DNA from: Leptobrachium leishanense
Taxonomy: Eukaryota > Chordata > Amphibia > Anura > Megophryidae
Direction of reading: 5' to 3'
DNA length: 64,000 bases
Assembly: GCA_009667805.1 (NCBI GenBank)
Contig: CM019063.1
Coordinates: forward strand, 190,956,661-191,020,660
Shown here: piece by piece, positions 1 to 10,645 of the stretch
Layout: each line of letters starts with the position of its first letter
How positions within the stretch are numbered: position 1 is the stretch's first letter
Program-made: the position numbers and the translations under genes
The notes under the pieces: model-generated
Database searches by the model: none
Seen by the model: the letters and a program-made list of their open reading frames with translations, nothing else
What the model was told of the DNA's origin: nothing

Positions 1-1861
1 GTTTGGTACCTTGCGCTTTCAGAATGAGGTTACTGTACTTTGCGCTCTCTATACTTAACCCTTTAAGGACGCAGGACGTTCCATGCCACCTGCATTTGGC
101 GGGCTTTAACGACGCAGGACGGTATGGAACGTCCTCGACGTCCGGAGCCCAGCCGCTAAGTATACTCACCTCCCCGGCAGCTCCCGCGCAGATCTGGCTT
201 CCATGAATATAGCCTCCCGGCACACTGACGTTATCGTGCTGGGCGCGATGATGTCAGTTACAGGCAACCCCCCCCGCCGGAGCAGGGGAAGCGCCTGAAG
301 GGGAAAGGGGGGATCCTTTGGATCCCTCTATCTCCCCATCGCCGGGGGCTAGGAGGCTGTGGCCAGCATCACTGGAAAGGTCACAACCTGACCTTTCCAG
401 CGATGTATGGGGTTAACCCCTTAGTTGCCAGGTCGCGACCTGGCACTAATCGGTGCCCGATCGCGGCCTATTACTGGTGGGGGCCGCCATCTTGGATGGC
501 AGCCCCACCTCTGGTCCCCCCCCCCTGCGTCAACTGACTCATCGCGCCATGCGCGATGATGTCAGTTAACCAGGGGAACCCCTAGCTGCAAAGGGATTTC
601 CTAAGGAAATCCCATAGAAGAGATAGGGGGGGTTCTTTGATTGGTGGCAGCTAGGGGGTCATGTCTGATATTGTTGGAAAGGCCAGAGCATGGCCTTTCC
701 AATGATATCAAACATAACCATGTTAAAACTAAAATTAACGTGTAAAAAAATAAAAATTATAAAAACAATAACAAAATAAAAACGTGCTTTTGTTTTATGC
801 AGCACTATTGTTCACATTTCAATTATAATGTGAACAATGATGCTTCACTAATGTTTTTTTTGGGGAGGGGGTTTAGCTAAAATCACGTAATTTCTCCCAA
901 AAAAATAATAATAAAAAAAAAAAAAAAATGGGTTCCACGTTCTAATTTTTTTAACAAGTCTACCCCATAGAATATAACCGCAAAGGCTCGGATAATAAAA
1001 TAGGAAAAAAAATTACTTTACACACTGTGGATGATTGAAAATTCACATTCTTTTACATTTTTTGTTTACATTTTTTGTTATAGCATTCTGGCAGGGCATG
1101 ACGTATACATATAATAATGATATATTATTAATCTGCCGAGTCTGCCGGAAAGAAAGATATATATTTTGTCTGGATGGTATAATAAAACGTGACTTAAAAC
1201 CGCGTTTAAACATTATGAGCAAAAACGGTCAAAATGAGCTCAGCAAACTTCACTTCCCAAAGAGCGCCGAAGTTGTAAAATTGCTCCTGTCCTTAAGGGG
1301 TTAACATGGGGAGCGCAAAGTGTTGATCAGCGTTCGGATTACAAAGTCCTAACGTTGATTAACATTCAGCTCTGGATAGCGTAAAGTTAACCACAGCCAG
1401 GACTTGGTGTCAACGGATTCCGCTTCTGCAGAATCCGTTAACGCCAGCCAAAAAAAAAAAAAAAAAGAAAGAATCAGATACTCACCTCCTATCCAGCGGC
1501 TCCTACCGCGGCTCCTACCGTCCGGTGGGAGCAGGGAAAGACTGGGGGAAAAAGTCCCCCAGTTTCTCCCTGCGTATCACTACGCTGACCGGCCGGAACT
1601 CGCGAGGCGAGATCCGGCAGGTCATGTGATCGCCGGCGTCTGACTCAATGGAGTCCTATGGAGTCCATCGAGTGGATGCTCGCAGCTGCGCTTACCGCTG
1701 CCGCGCGCATCCCAAGGCGAAGCACACGTTAACAACGCAGGCATCTTTTTAAGCGCCTGCATTGTAATTCCACACTAAAACGGGGCGGTAGGGAGAAAAC
1801 TGCGGGCGCCGGTTTTTCTCCCTACCGCCCCCATTTTAGCGTGGATATTGTAATGTGGCCC
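1..1861 (-). mobile_element. Old MITE (family A, GGGCCATATTACAA termini), split by insertion
   Basis: Bases 1-58 and 1301-1861 form one copy of a family also seen complete at 8391-9123. The right end reads GTAATGTGGCCC. The left end is outside the window. The interior shares blocks such as GGGGAGCGCAAAG and the inverted pair around GGATTCCGCTTCTGCAGAATCC. A TTAA-flanked element (59-1300) sits inside. No coding capacity. Confidence 0.7.
59..1300. mobile_element. piggyBac-like non-autonomous element with hairpin array
   Basis: Flanked by TTAA at 55-58 and 1301-1304. Ends are CCCTTTAAGGAC on the left and GTCCTTAAGGGG on the right, so inverted termini start with CCC, as in piggyBac elements. The interior has hairpins in series, for example CCAGGTCGCGACCTGG, GGAAAGGTCACAACCTGACC and GGAAAGGCCAGAGCATGGCC with their partner arms, then an AT-rich right half. 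No transposase. The right half matches 33770-34160. Confidence 0.8.
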
Positions 1862-2362
1862 TTTCAGTTTACAATAAGACAGCTCTCCAAAAGAACATAT
1901 AAAAAGGCTAACCACAAGAAATATGTTCTGAGAAGCTGGAGGATGTTTTAGAACAAGTGATCGGCTAGTCTTTTGTCTTATCAATTCTATAAACCGGCCA
2001 ATAGTTAGGGACAAAATCCTGCATGGCTGTACATTTTGGCGTATTGATACACAAGGACAACATTTTACTTTCTTTGTAAACGTATGTTATTTACAAACTC
2101 AAAATGGTTTCCTCTCAGTGAATCACAAGTACATAACATTCATTCACTCCCCCTTCTCAACCTCTGGCGATGAGAAACATCACAATCTATAATCAAGGAT
2201 CTCATATTCTGCCCCCCCCAGATGTTTCGGAACTACACCTCCCATGATTCTCTGGCCATTTATTGCATTTATAGAATTCTGGGAATTGTAGGCAATAAAC
2301 ATCTGGGGATCAGAGTGTGGGATCCCTGATCTATATAGTACCAATGTTTCTGAAACACTTAT
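1862..2362. other. Intergenic, short MITE fragment
   Basis: At about 2203-2325 there is an inverted pair typed by CCAGATGTTTCGGAACTACA and CATCTGGGGATC, related to segments near 45150, 49945 and 52660. The rest shows nothing recognisable. Confidence 0.4.
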
Positions 2363-2445
2363 CATAGAAACATAGAAAAATGTCGGCAGATAAGAACCTT
2401 TCGGCCCATCTAGTCTGCCCAATTAAATGGATACTTTACCTGGAT

Positions 2446-4391
2446 TTATCTTTTGTTTAGGATAGCCTTATGCCTATCCCATGCCTGCTTAAATTCAATT
2501 ACTGTTTTAGCCTCTACCACTTCTACTGGAAGGCTGTTCCATGTATCCACCACCCTCTCAGTAAAATAATGTTTTCTGATGTTACTTTTAAACCTTTGCC
2601 CCTCTAATCTAAGACTATGTCCTCTTGTTTTGCTACTTTGTTTCCTTTTAAATATACTCCCTTCCTCTACCTTGTGGATTCCCTTTACGTATTTAAATGT
2701 TTCTATCATATCTCCTCTGTCTCGTCTTTTTTCCAAGCTGTACATGTTAAGATCATTAAGCCTTTCCTGGTAACTTTTCTCCTTCAAGCCGTACACCATT
2801 TTAGTAGCCCTTCTCTGAACTCTCTCTAAGATGTCTATATCCTTCTGGAGATACGGTCTCCAGTACTGCACACAGTACTCCAAGTGAGGTCTCACCAGTG
2901 CTCTGTACAGTGGCATGAGCACTTCCCTTTTCCTACTGCTAATACCTCTCCCTACACAACCAAGCATTCTGCTAGCATTTCCTGCTGCTCTATTACATTG
3001 ACTACTTACCTTTAGATCCTCTGAAATAATAACCCCTAAATCCCTTTCCTCAGATGTTGAGGTTAGGACTGTATCAAATATTCTATATTCGGCCCTTGGG
3101 TTTTTACGTCCCAGGTGCATTATCTTGCACTTATCCACGTTAAAACTCAATTGCCACAGCTCCGACCATTTTTTTAGTTTACCTAAATCATTTGTCATTT
3201 GGCTGATCCCTCCAGGAACGTCAACCCTGTTGCAAATCTTTGTGTCATCAGCAAAAAGACATACTTTTCCATTAATACCTTCTGCAATATCACTAATAAA
3301 AATATTAAATAGAATGGGTCCAAGTACTGACCCCTGAGGTACCCCACTGGTAACAAGACCTTGCGCCGAATAAACTCCATTTACCACAACCCTCTGTTGC
3401 CTGTCACTCAGCCACTGCCTAATCCATTCAACAATATTGGAATCCAAGCTCAAAGATTGCAATTTATTGATAAGCCTTCTATGCGGAACAGTATCAAAAG
3501 CCTTACTGAAATCTAAATAAGCAATCTCTACTGCACCACCTGTGTCTATTATTTTTGTTACCCAATCAAAAAAATCAATAAGATTAGTTTGGCATGATCT
3601 CCCCGAGGTAAACCCATGTTGTTTCTGATCCTGTAATCTATGTGTTTTTAGATGTTCAACAATCCTTTCCTTTAACATGGTTTCCATTAATTTCCCCACT
3701 ACTGACGTAAGACTAACTGGCCTATAGTTCCCAGATTCCTCCCTACTACCCTTCTTGTGAATGGGCACAACATTTGCTAATTTCCAGTCTTCTGGGACAA
3801 CTCCCGTTAACAGATTTATTTAACCAATCCTTGCTAACGGTTTTGCTATTACATCACTGAGCTCTTTTAATAATTTAGGGTGGATCCCATCAGGCCCCAT
3901 TGACTTATTTGTCTTTACTTTAGACAGCTGCTGTAGAACCTCCTCCTCTGTAAACTGATATGTAATTGTCTCGTTAGTGTTTCCTCCTAACTGAGGTCCC
4001 TTTCCTTCCTTTTCTTCTGCAAAGACTGAACAAAAATATTCATTGAGGCAGTCAGCGAGACTTTTATCCTCTTCTACATACCTTCCTTCCTTTGTTTTTA
4101 ATCTAACTAATCCTTGTTTTACTTTTCTTTTCTCGTTTATGTATCTAAAAAATGTTTTGTCCCCCTTTTTTACTGACTGAGCTATTTTCTCTTCTGCGTG
4201 TGCTTTGGAAGCGCTTATAAATTGCTTTGCCTCTTTCTGCCTAATCTTATAGGTTTGCCTATCTTCTTCACTCTGAGTTGTTTTATAATTATTGAATGCT
4301 GTCTTTTTGTTCTTCACTATTTTGGCCACTTCTGCAGAGTACCACAGTGGTTTCTTCCCTTTTTTGTTTTTGCTAACAAGTCGAATGCAAT
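2446..4391 (-). pseudogene. CR1 ORF2, reverse transcriptase part
   Basis: One reading frame contains RT motifs NYRPVSLTSVVGK, YLDFSKAFDTVPH, SGVPQGSVLGPILFNIF and catalytic FADDTK, then the CR1 C-terminal region (RPHLEYCVQYW, LERVQRRATKM, SLPVEVVEA). It aligns along its whole length with vertebrate CR1. A single in-frame TAA (near 3820) divides it; otherwise it is open. The upstream endonuclease is in another frame because of the repeat inserted at 4392-4469. Confidence 0.9.
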
Positions 4392-4469
4392 TATTTATTT
4401 ATTTATTTATAAAGGATTTTACCAGGAAGGATACATTGAGATTTCTCTCGTTTTCAAGCATGTCCTGGG
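4392..4469 (+). repeat. Short dispersed repeat (TTTTACCAGGAAG type) inside CR1
   Basis: A (TTTA)n lead is followed by TTTTACCAGGAAGGATACAT and CTCTCGTTTTCAAGCATGTC. The same unit occurs at 35228-35297 and, reversed, at 27656-27716. It is a familiar-looking anuran interspersed motif; its class is uncertain. Confidence 0.7.
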
Positions 4470-5032
4470 GCCTTCAATAATGCTTCCTTTAAATAATCCC
4501 ATTTCTCCTGGACTCCCTTTAAACTCCTCCAGTCTGATAATGACTCCTTCACACAAAGTCTCATTTTAGAAAAATCTGTTTTTTTAAAGTCTAAAACTTT
4601 TGTTTTTGTGTGGTGCGGCTCCATCCCTGTTCTTATATTAAACCATACTGACTGGTGATCACTAGATCCCAAATTTTCACCTACAACAACGTCCGATACC
4701 AAACCTCCATTTGTGAGTATTAAATCCAATATGGCCTCTTTACGGGTCGGCTCCTCAACTACTTGTGTTAGAGATAATCCCAGTAGGGAGTTTAGAATAT
4801 TTGTACTCCTGGTGCACCCAGCTGTTTTGGTTTTCCAGTTCACATCAGGAAGATTAAAGTCCCCCATGATAATAACTTCCCCCTTCATTGCCATTTTGGC
4901 TATTTCCTCAAGCAGCAGATTATCTAGCTCTTCTACTTGTCCAGGGGGTCTATAGATCACACCTACACGAGCTACTGTATGATTGCCAAATGTTAGCGTA
5001 ACCCAAACTGACTCTATGTTCACCTCGCTCAC
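4454..5032 (-). pseudogene. CR1 ORF2, apurinic-type endonuclease part
   Basis: This encodes the C-terminal half of an exonuclease-endonuclease-phosphatase domain with GDFNLPDVNW and the catalytic-site GSSDHQSVWF. It nicks target DNA for target-primed reverse transcription in intact elements. The N-terminal half is absent. The frame ends inside the inserted short repeat at about 4470. Confidence 0.85.
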
Positions 5033-5242
5033 TTTTATTTGGTTCGTTTTTATGTTGTTTTACATGTTATCAATGTAAAGTTGAGACTTAAAGTAGCAAA
5101 GCGACAGACAACATTTTAGGAGACATAGACAAGTGGTGTACAGCCCTGATCAAGTGATTTACAGACTAGAGATTTTGTGATGTTACAAGACCTTTGCTTG
5201 TAACATCAGTGAGAAAGAAGTTTAATGCAATTTACCACTTAC

Positions 5243-5408
5243 CATTCTCTTGATCGCTCCGCTGTATCTTGTGGCATAACAGGTCTGTGTCCTGAGGGTA
5301 TAAACTTTGCAAGAGGAGCAGATTTTAGACTCTGAAATAAATGGGTTCTCTCCAATCTGATTCTCCAAGGCTCAAACCACTCAAGACATAACAACTGTAA
5401 AGAGCGAG
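5243..5408 (-). CDS. RHBDD3: Probable downstream RHBDD3 exon
   Basis: An open stretch on the minus strand ends at a good donor (ATG, then GTAAGT). It has two possible acceptors: TACTGCTGCAG (exon from 5408) or CTCTTTACAG (exon from 5394). It encodes RSLQLLCLEWFEPWRI and APLAKFIPSGHRPVMPQ. These resemble human RHBDD3 just after the rhomboid domain (RRLQVLQEG, LAELPVTHPAGVRPPIP). Strand and order fit the exon at 11567-11999. The phases do not: that exon ends with two spare bases, while these acceptors need one or none. A small exon may lie between them, or another acceptor (5357/5356) may be used. Confidence 0.6.
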
Positions 5409-5439
5409 CTGCAGCAGTAAGGTCAGGGAATACCAACAG

Positions 5440-6093
5440 TGCATACCAGTAGATTCATATGTAGTCCTATGACTAGATGCCATTGTAGGAAGGCAAACTC
5501 TACCCGTTAGTTATTCATACTACAATGTAGGAAGGGACTAAATCCCACTGGGCAGACTAGGAAACATTTGTGGGCCTAGTACGGTCATGGAATGATGGGG
5601 GAAATCAACAGTCCATGTAGCTATACTAGTCAGAGGGGATATTAACATTACCACAACCTGCTAACATTACAACCAATCACAGCAGGGCTCCCTGGAACTA
5701 TTACGTAGGCTGCAGTCACACAAGCACGGAGGGAACGTTTGTGAGAACGGGCGTTCTCTCCGCTCGGGTGCCTGTTTGGCAACCCCGCTGAGCGCATGTT
5801 AGTGCACTCAGTCAGCCTTACGAAGTGCGAGCTTCTATGGAGGATCGAGCTTTGTAGGCCCACTGAACGTCTGTCGTAGCTTTTTGACAGAAAGGATTTC
5901 AGCACGTCTGGTGTAACGTGCAATACTATTACGCACATTACATCGTGTGGCCCTCCCGGTCGAGTCATCAGAAAGTTGCGACAGATCTCGTAACGTGGCC
6001 AGTTGGAGGGGAATCCTGGCCAAATGCTTTTAATTCATTCGGCCAACTTCCCCAGCGTCTGTCTGTGGGTATGTCTGGTCTGAGGTATGTATA
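5440..6093. repeat. Mixed MITE fragments left of the Tc1 element
   Basis: 5705-5905 resembles the terminal-inverted element at 51605-51928 (GGCTGCAGTCACACAAGC, then GGAGGATCGAGCTTTGTAG). 5950-6060 matches the interior of the hAT element at 51088-51542 (GGAGGGGAATCCTGGCCAAA). The Tc1 element starts right after. Confidence 0.5.
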
Positions 6094-7723
6094 CAGTCAG
6101 GTCCAGAAATATTGGGACATCGACACAATTCTAACATCTTTTGCTCTATACACCGCCACAATGGAGTTGGAATGAAACAAACACAATGTGCTTTAACTGC
6201 AGACAGTCAGCTTTGAGGGTATGTACATCCAACTCAGGTGAACGGTGTAGGACTTACAGCAGTTTGCAGATGTGCCTCCCACTTGTTAAGGGACCAAAGG
6301 TAATGGGACAGAATAATAATCATAAATCAAACTTTCCCTTCTTAATACTTGGTTGCAAATCCTTTGCAGTCAATCACAGCCTGAAGCCTGGAGCGCATAG
6401 ACATCACCAGACGCTGGGTTTCATCCCTGGTGATGCTCTGCCAGGCCTCTACTGCAACTGTCTTCAGTTCCTGCTTGTTCTTGGGGCATTTTCCCTTCAG
6501 CAAGTGAAATGCATGCTCAATGGGATTCAGGTCAGGTGATTGACTTGGCCATTGCATAACATTCCACTTCTGTCCCTTCAAAAACTCTTTGGTTGCTTTT
6601 GCAGTATGCTTTGGGTCATTGTCCATCTGCACTGTGAAGCGCTGTCCAATGAGTTCTGCAGCATTTGGCTGAATGTGAGCAGATAATATTGCCGGAAACA
6701 CTTCAGAATTCGTCCTGCTGCTTTTGTCAGCAGTCACATCATCAATAAATACAAGAGAACCAGTTCCATTGGCAGCCATACATGCCCATGCCATGACACT
6801 ACCACCACCACGCTTCACTGATGAGGTGGTATGCTTAGGATCATGAGCAGTTCCTTTCCTTCTCCATACTCTTCTCTTCCCATCACTCTGGTACAAGTTG
6901 ATCTTGGTCTCATCTGTCCATAGGATCTTGTTCCAGAACTGTGAAGGCTTTGTTAGGTGTTGTTTGGCAAACTCTAATCTGGCCTTCCTGTTTTTGAGGC
7001 TCACCAATGGTTTACATCTTGTGGTGAACCCTCTGTATTCACTCTGGTGAAGTCTTCTCTTGATTGTTGACTTTGACACTTACACCTACCTCCTGGAGAG
7101 TGTTCTTGATCTGGCCAACTGTTGTGAAGAGTGTTTTCTTCACCAGGGAAATAATTCTTCGGTCATCCACCACAGTGGTTTTCCGTGGTCTCCCGGGTCT
7201 TTTGGTGTTGCTGAGCTCACCGGTGCGTTCCTGCTTTTTGAGAATGTTCCAAACAGTTGTTTTGGCCACGCCTAATGTTCTTGCTATCTCTCTGATGGGT
7301 TTGTTTTGTTTCTTCAGCCTAATGATGGCTTGCTTCACTGATAGTGACAGCTCTTTGGATCTCATCTTGAGAGTTGACAGCAACAGATTCCAAATGCAAA
7401 TAGCACACTTGAAATGAACTCTGGGCCTTTTATCTGCACATTGTAATTGGGGTAATGAGAGAATATCACAAACCTGGCCATGGAACAGCTGAGAAGCCAA
7501 TTGTCCCATTACTTTTGGTCCCTTAACAAGTGGGAGGCACATCTGCAAACTGCTGTAAGTCCTACACCGTTCACCTGAGTTGGATGTACATACCCTCAAA
7601 TTAAAGCTGACAGTCTGCAGTTAAAGCACATTGTGTTTGTTTCATTCCAACTCCATTGTGGTGGTGTATAGAGCCAAAGATGTTAGAATTGTGTCAATGT
7701 CGCAATATTTCTGGACCTGACTG
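6094..7723 (-). mobile_element. Tc1/mariner transposon with long inverted repeats
   Basis: TA target duplication at 6092-6093 and 7724-7725. Ends are CAGTCAGGTCCAGAAATATT in inverted orientation; the inverted repeats extend about 215 bp (to about 6310 and 7500) with few mismatches. One transposase gene lies inside on the minus strand. Length 1,630 bp is normal for a full-length Tc1 element. Confidence 0.93.
6342..7365 (-). pseudogene. Tc1-like transposase (DD34E), one frameshift
   Basis: It catalyses cut-and-paste movement into TA sites in intact form. From ATG at 7365 it begins MRSKELSLSVKQAIIRL, a paired-like helix-turn-helix, with a GRPRKT linker. After a one-base frameshift near 7070 it continues to the stop at 6342. 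The catalytic domain shows WTDET, DNDPKHTA and SPDLNPIE, giving the D, D, E residues. Apart from the frameshift no stop interrupts it, so the copy is young or well preserved. Confidence 0.92.
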
Positions 7724-7725
7724 TA

Positions 7726-8098
7726 CATGTATCTGAGAGGGGATATCTGGTCTGAGGTCTATATATGTATCTGAATGGGTATATCTGGTCTGAGGTCTGC
7801 AAGAATACATGTATCTGCATGGGTATACATATGAGGTCTGAGTGGGTATACATATGTCTGAGGTGTGGTGTCTGTGTGTGTGGTCAGGGTGTGTGCAGGC
7901 TGTGCAGTGGGTAAATGGGGTTTCTGGCCATACATTTCAATATTGACATAAACTAGACAGACTTTCAGCAACATCCTAAATTATTTATTGGAAAGCTGTT
8001 ACATGATTTTAAATAAAAGTATCGGTACTCGGTGAGTACCTGAAAAACAGTATTGGTACTTGTACTCGGTCCTAAAAAAGTGGTATCAGAGCAACCCT
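7726..8098. repeat. hAT-family fragment (GGGATGCACCGAT type) right of Tc1
   Basis: 8010-8098 reads AAGTATCGGTACTCGGTGAG and ends GTGGTATCAGAGCAACCCTA. This is a decayed version of the terminus at 52774 and 51088 in reverse orientation. 7740-7900 holds a degenerate GTATATCTGGTCTGAGGTCT tandem repeat. Confidence 0.55.
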
Positions 8099-8390
8099 AA
8101 TTAAAAGACATACCTTGGGGATGGAACACAAGTCTAAACTAGAAATTAATTTAAGTTTTATGTACAACTCATACACACATCCTGAAAGCAATTGTAAACT
8201 AGATTTCTAATGATTTGTCCCAGTCACAGTAGGTCGGTGTGGAATTTTACACATTTGGTGTTATTGACGGCACTGGGGGAAAAAAGTTTGTATTTTGGAA
8301 CTCTGGATAAAGGATATTCAACCTGCATTGTTGGTGAGTTCTCTGCTTGTGAACGTGTCTTCCAAGCAGGGCCAGTAAGCTAAAGGCTGG

Positions 8391-9123
8391 GGGCCATATT
8401 ACAATCTTCACGTTAAAACAGGGACACTAAAGGAAGAAAACCTGACCCTGTAGGTTTCTCCTTAGCATCCCCGTTTTAGCGTGATATTGCAAGGCAGAGC
8501 TAATCCAGCAGCCAGCCCCGTAACGCGGCGCTAAACCTCAGGATGCTCGAGGCAGCGCTAAGAGCTGCTGTGAGCATACACTCCATGGAATCCATAGGAC
8601 TCCACTGAGGCTTCCACTGCCGGTCACATGACCTGCAGGATCTCACCTCTTACGAGATCCAGCAGGTCGGCAGAGTGATCGCCGAGGGAGACTGTGGGAC
8701 TCCCCCCCCCCCCCAGTCTCCCTCTGTTCCAGGCAGCAAGAAGAAGCGGATGGTGCCGCCGCTCTCGCCGCAGGATGAGAGGACTGTATCTGATTTTTGG
8801 TAGTTTTTTTAGCTGGTGCTGACTGATTCTGCAGAAGCGGAATCCGTTAGCACCAGCTGCTAGCTGTGGCTAACTTCTTAGTAACCGCAGCGGGACGCAA
8901 TTAGCATTAGGATTTTTTAATCCTATCCGCTAATTAACTCTTTGCGCTCCCCATGTTAAGTATAGGGAGTGAAAAGTAAAGTAAGCTCGCACTGAAAAGC
9001 ACAAGCTACGAATCGCTAACGGGTTTTTTGACCCGTTTGTAATAAGGTCAGCCTGCGCAAGGGCCAAAGATAACGCTCACACAGCTGAGTGCTAACATTA
9101 GCGTTAACTTTGTAATATGACCC
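8391..9123 (+). mobile_element. MITE family A, complete copy
   Basis: Starts GGGCCATATTACAA and ends TTGTAATATGACCC, inverted. No coding capacity. It contains CCCCATGTTAAGTATAGGGA at 8950-8969, the uninterrupted version of the site where another copy took up the element at 59-1300. Confidence 0.75.
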
Positions 9124-9420
9124 TGGGAGTTCAGAGGGATAAAGAAGTGCGACATAAGAGCAGCGTGGAAGCATCTACATCTCTGGAGTTAATACAGATG
9201 GAACGTCTCATTATGCAATGACAAAATTACTGACCTTAATGGCCACTGATATTCTTGTGTTATCTCATTAAGACATGGATATATGTGTCTTCATGGCATA
9301 TTTGGTTTAACAAATTGTAAAATGGATGTAGCACTGCTGATGATAGGAGTCCGAAATATACTCACAAAGCAAATAAAGTACCTCTCATATATGTAAATAA
9401 GGATAGTTCAAAATTCAAAG

Positions 9421-9522
9421 GGCAGTATTACAAAGTTGGTGCTAACTTAACCAGAGACTATAATGGATATGGTAAGTTTACAACAGCTCTGGTTAAGTTA
9501 GCACCAACAATGTAATACTGCC
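9421..9522. mobile_element. Small foldback MITE
   Basis: GGCAGTATTACAAAGTTGG and GTTAAGTTAGCACCAACA flank an almost perfect hairpin of about 100 bp. A related but diverged copy is at 26079-26208. Confidence 0.75.
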
Positions 9523-9644
9523 AAAGTTTTTTCTTGATGTTCATGGTTCATCCCACCAGAATACCAAAACGTAATGCTTTAAAAAGTTATAATTAGCAAC
9601 CTGGGTCTTAATTCTATTTTTTTCTTAAAGATTCGGCCTATCGA

Positions 9645-9645
<1 letters not shown>

Positions 9646-9680
<35 letters not shown>
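9646..9680. repeat. (TA)n microsatellite
   Basis: Pure TA run beside the foldback element. Further TA/CA runs lie at 10328-10367, 10589-10645, 15728-15755, 39208-39237 and 50539-50568. Confidence 0.95.
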
Positions 9681-9686
<6 letters not shown>

Positions 9687-9692
9687 GTTGTA

Positions 9693-10128
9693 GTGGAGGA
9701 CAAAAAGTGAGATAAAAGGCCTCCACACTAAAATAAGTGTGTCTATTATTGCAGAAGCCACTTGCACATCACAGCAATTCGATGAATTGCATCCCAGAGC
9801 TCCTGTGCCACATTCCCCATATGCAGCAAGGCATTCTGGGTAGGATATGCAAATGACATCTGTCTCACTTTTATGCATCCTGGGCATGTTTTCACACAGA
9901 ACCCTTCAATCAATGCCATGCCATACTAGATGGCTTTTTTTTTTTTAGCAGAGATCGGGTTTATGCAACTGGTCAAAGCCACTCCTGGACAGCACTGTTT
10001 CGGGCATATTATGCCCTCATCAGCAAGAGATAGGCATGACCAGTTGCATCAAACTGCGACTTCTGCAATAATAAGCTTTATTATTTGCAGTGTGGAGGCT
10101 TTTAATCCCATTTTTTGTCCTCCACCAC
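9693..10128 (-). mobile_element. Foldback element carrying a hammerhead ribozyme
   Basis: Imperfect inverted arms (9693-9762 with TGGAGGACAAAAAGTGAG and 10061-10128 with CCATTTTTTGTCCTCCACCA) surround a hammerhead fold at 9963-10049. The left arm is flanked by a (TA)n tract. Such ribozymes occur in Penelope-like retroelements and related non-autonomous repeats. No protein is encoded here. Confidence 0.6.
9963..10049 (-). ncRNA. Hammerhead ribozyme, complete type I fold
   Basis: On the minus strand the conserved core CUGAUGA (10023-10017) and GAAAC (10001-9997) are both intact. Stem II is GGGCAU/AUGCCC with an AAU loop. Stem III is ACAG/CUGU with a UG loop. The cleavage triplet GUC lies at 9990-9988. 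Stem I pairs CUCUUG with CAGGAG next to the core, then after an internal loop ATGCAACTGGTCA with TGACCAGTTGCAT (13 bp). All invariant core bases match the family consensus, so self-cleavage between 9988 and 9987 is expected. Activity is an inference. Confidence 0.85.
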
Positions 10129-10324
10129 AACTTAAATAAATATATATATCCAATATAGTCTGCACTCAAACCTTACGTAGTCAAAGCTTCTTAAGCCCCG
10201 AGCCCCGGTGCTTAAACCCCAAAAATATGTAGAAAGCCATAGTTGAGGATGCAGTTGAGGACTTAAAAAATTTAAAAAAATAATCAAAGTTTATTAGAGA
10301 TGCATTAAAAAAAAAGTTTTGGTG

Positions 10325-10366
<42 letters not shown>

Positions 10367-10372
<6 letters not shown>

Positions 10373-10527
10373 AAGTTTATTATTGCAGAAGTCATTTACA
10401 CATCCCAGCAATTCAAAGAACTGCATCCCAGGGCTTATGTGCCACATTACCCATATGCAGCACAGAACTCTGGGTAAGACATGCAAGGTGATAAAGGCTC
10501 TGAGGAGCCGAAACATCGGCTATTTTA
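10367..10527. repeat. Partial relative of the 9.7-kb foldback element
   Basis: TTATTATTGCAGAAGTCATT and CTGCATCCCAGGGCTTATGT match 9745-9865. A GCCGAAACATCGGC motif is at 10508-10521, without a hammerhead stem II. Confidence 0.6.
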
Positions 10528-10585
10528 AAATATATACTTCTTAAATGATATATTTATTAAGTCAGAGTGCTCCTACATCTGTTTT

Positions 10586-10625
<40 letters not shown>

Positions 10626-10645
10626 TATATACACACACACACACA

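Larger units (their letters stand above)
2363..5055 (-). mobile_element. CR1 LINE, 5'-truncated
   Basis: A non-LTR retrotransposon on the minus strand. The 3' end finishes with the CR1-type repeat TTCTATGTTTCTATG. Its body encodes an endonuclease C-terminal part (4471-5052) and reverse transcriptase plus C-terminal region (2446-4391). ORF1 and the first half of the endonuclease are missing. A short dispersed repeat (4392-4469) splits the coding sequence. Confidence 0.92.

Noticed and set aside
2579..4955. Several plus-strand frames of 60-120 codons
   Set aside because: Antisense shadows of the CR1 ORF2.
10495..10527. Possible hammerhead (CTGAGGAGCCGAAAC)
   Set aside because: The core has a changed base and stem II is missing.
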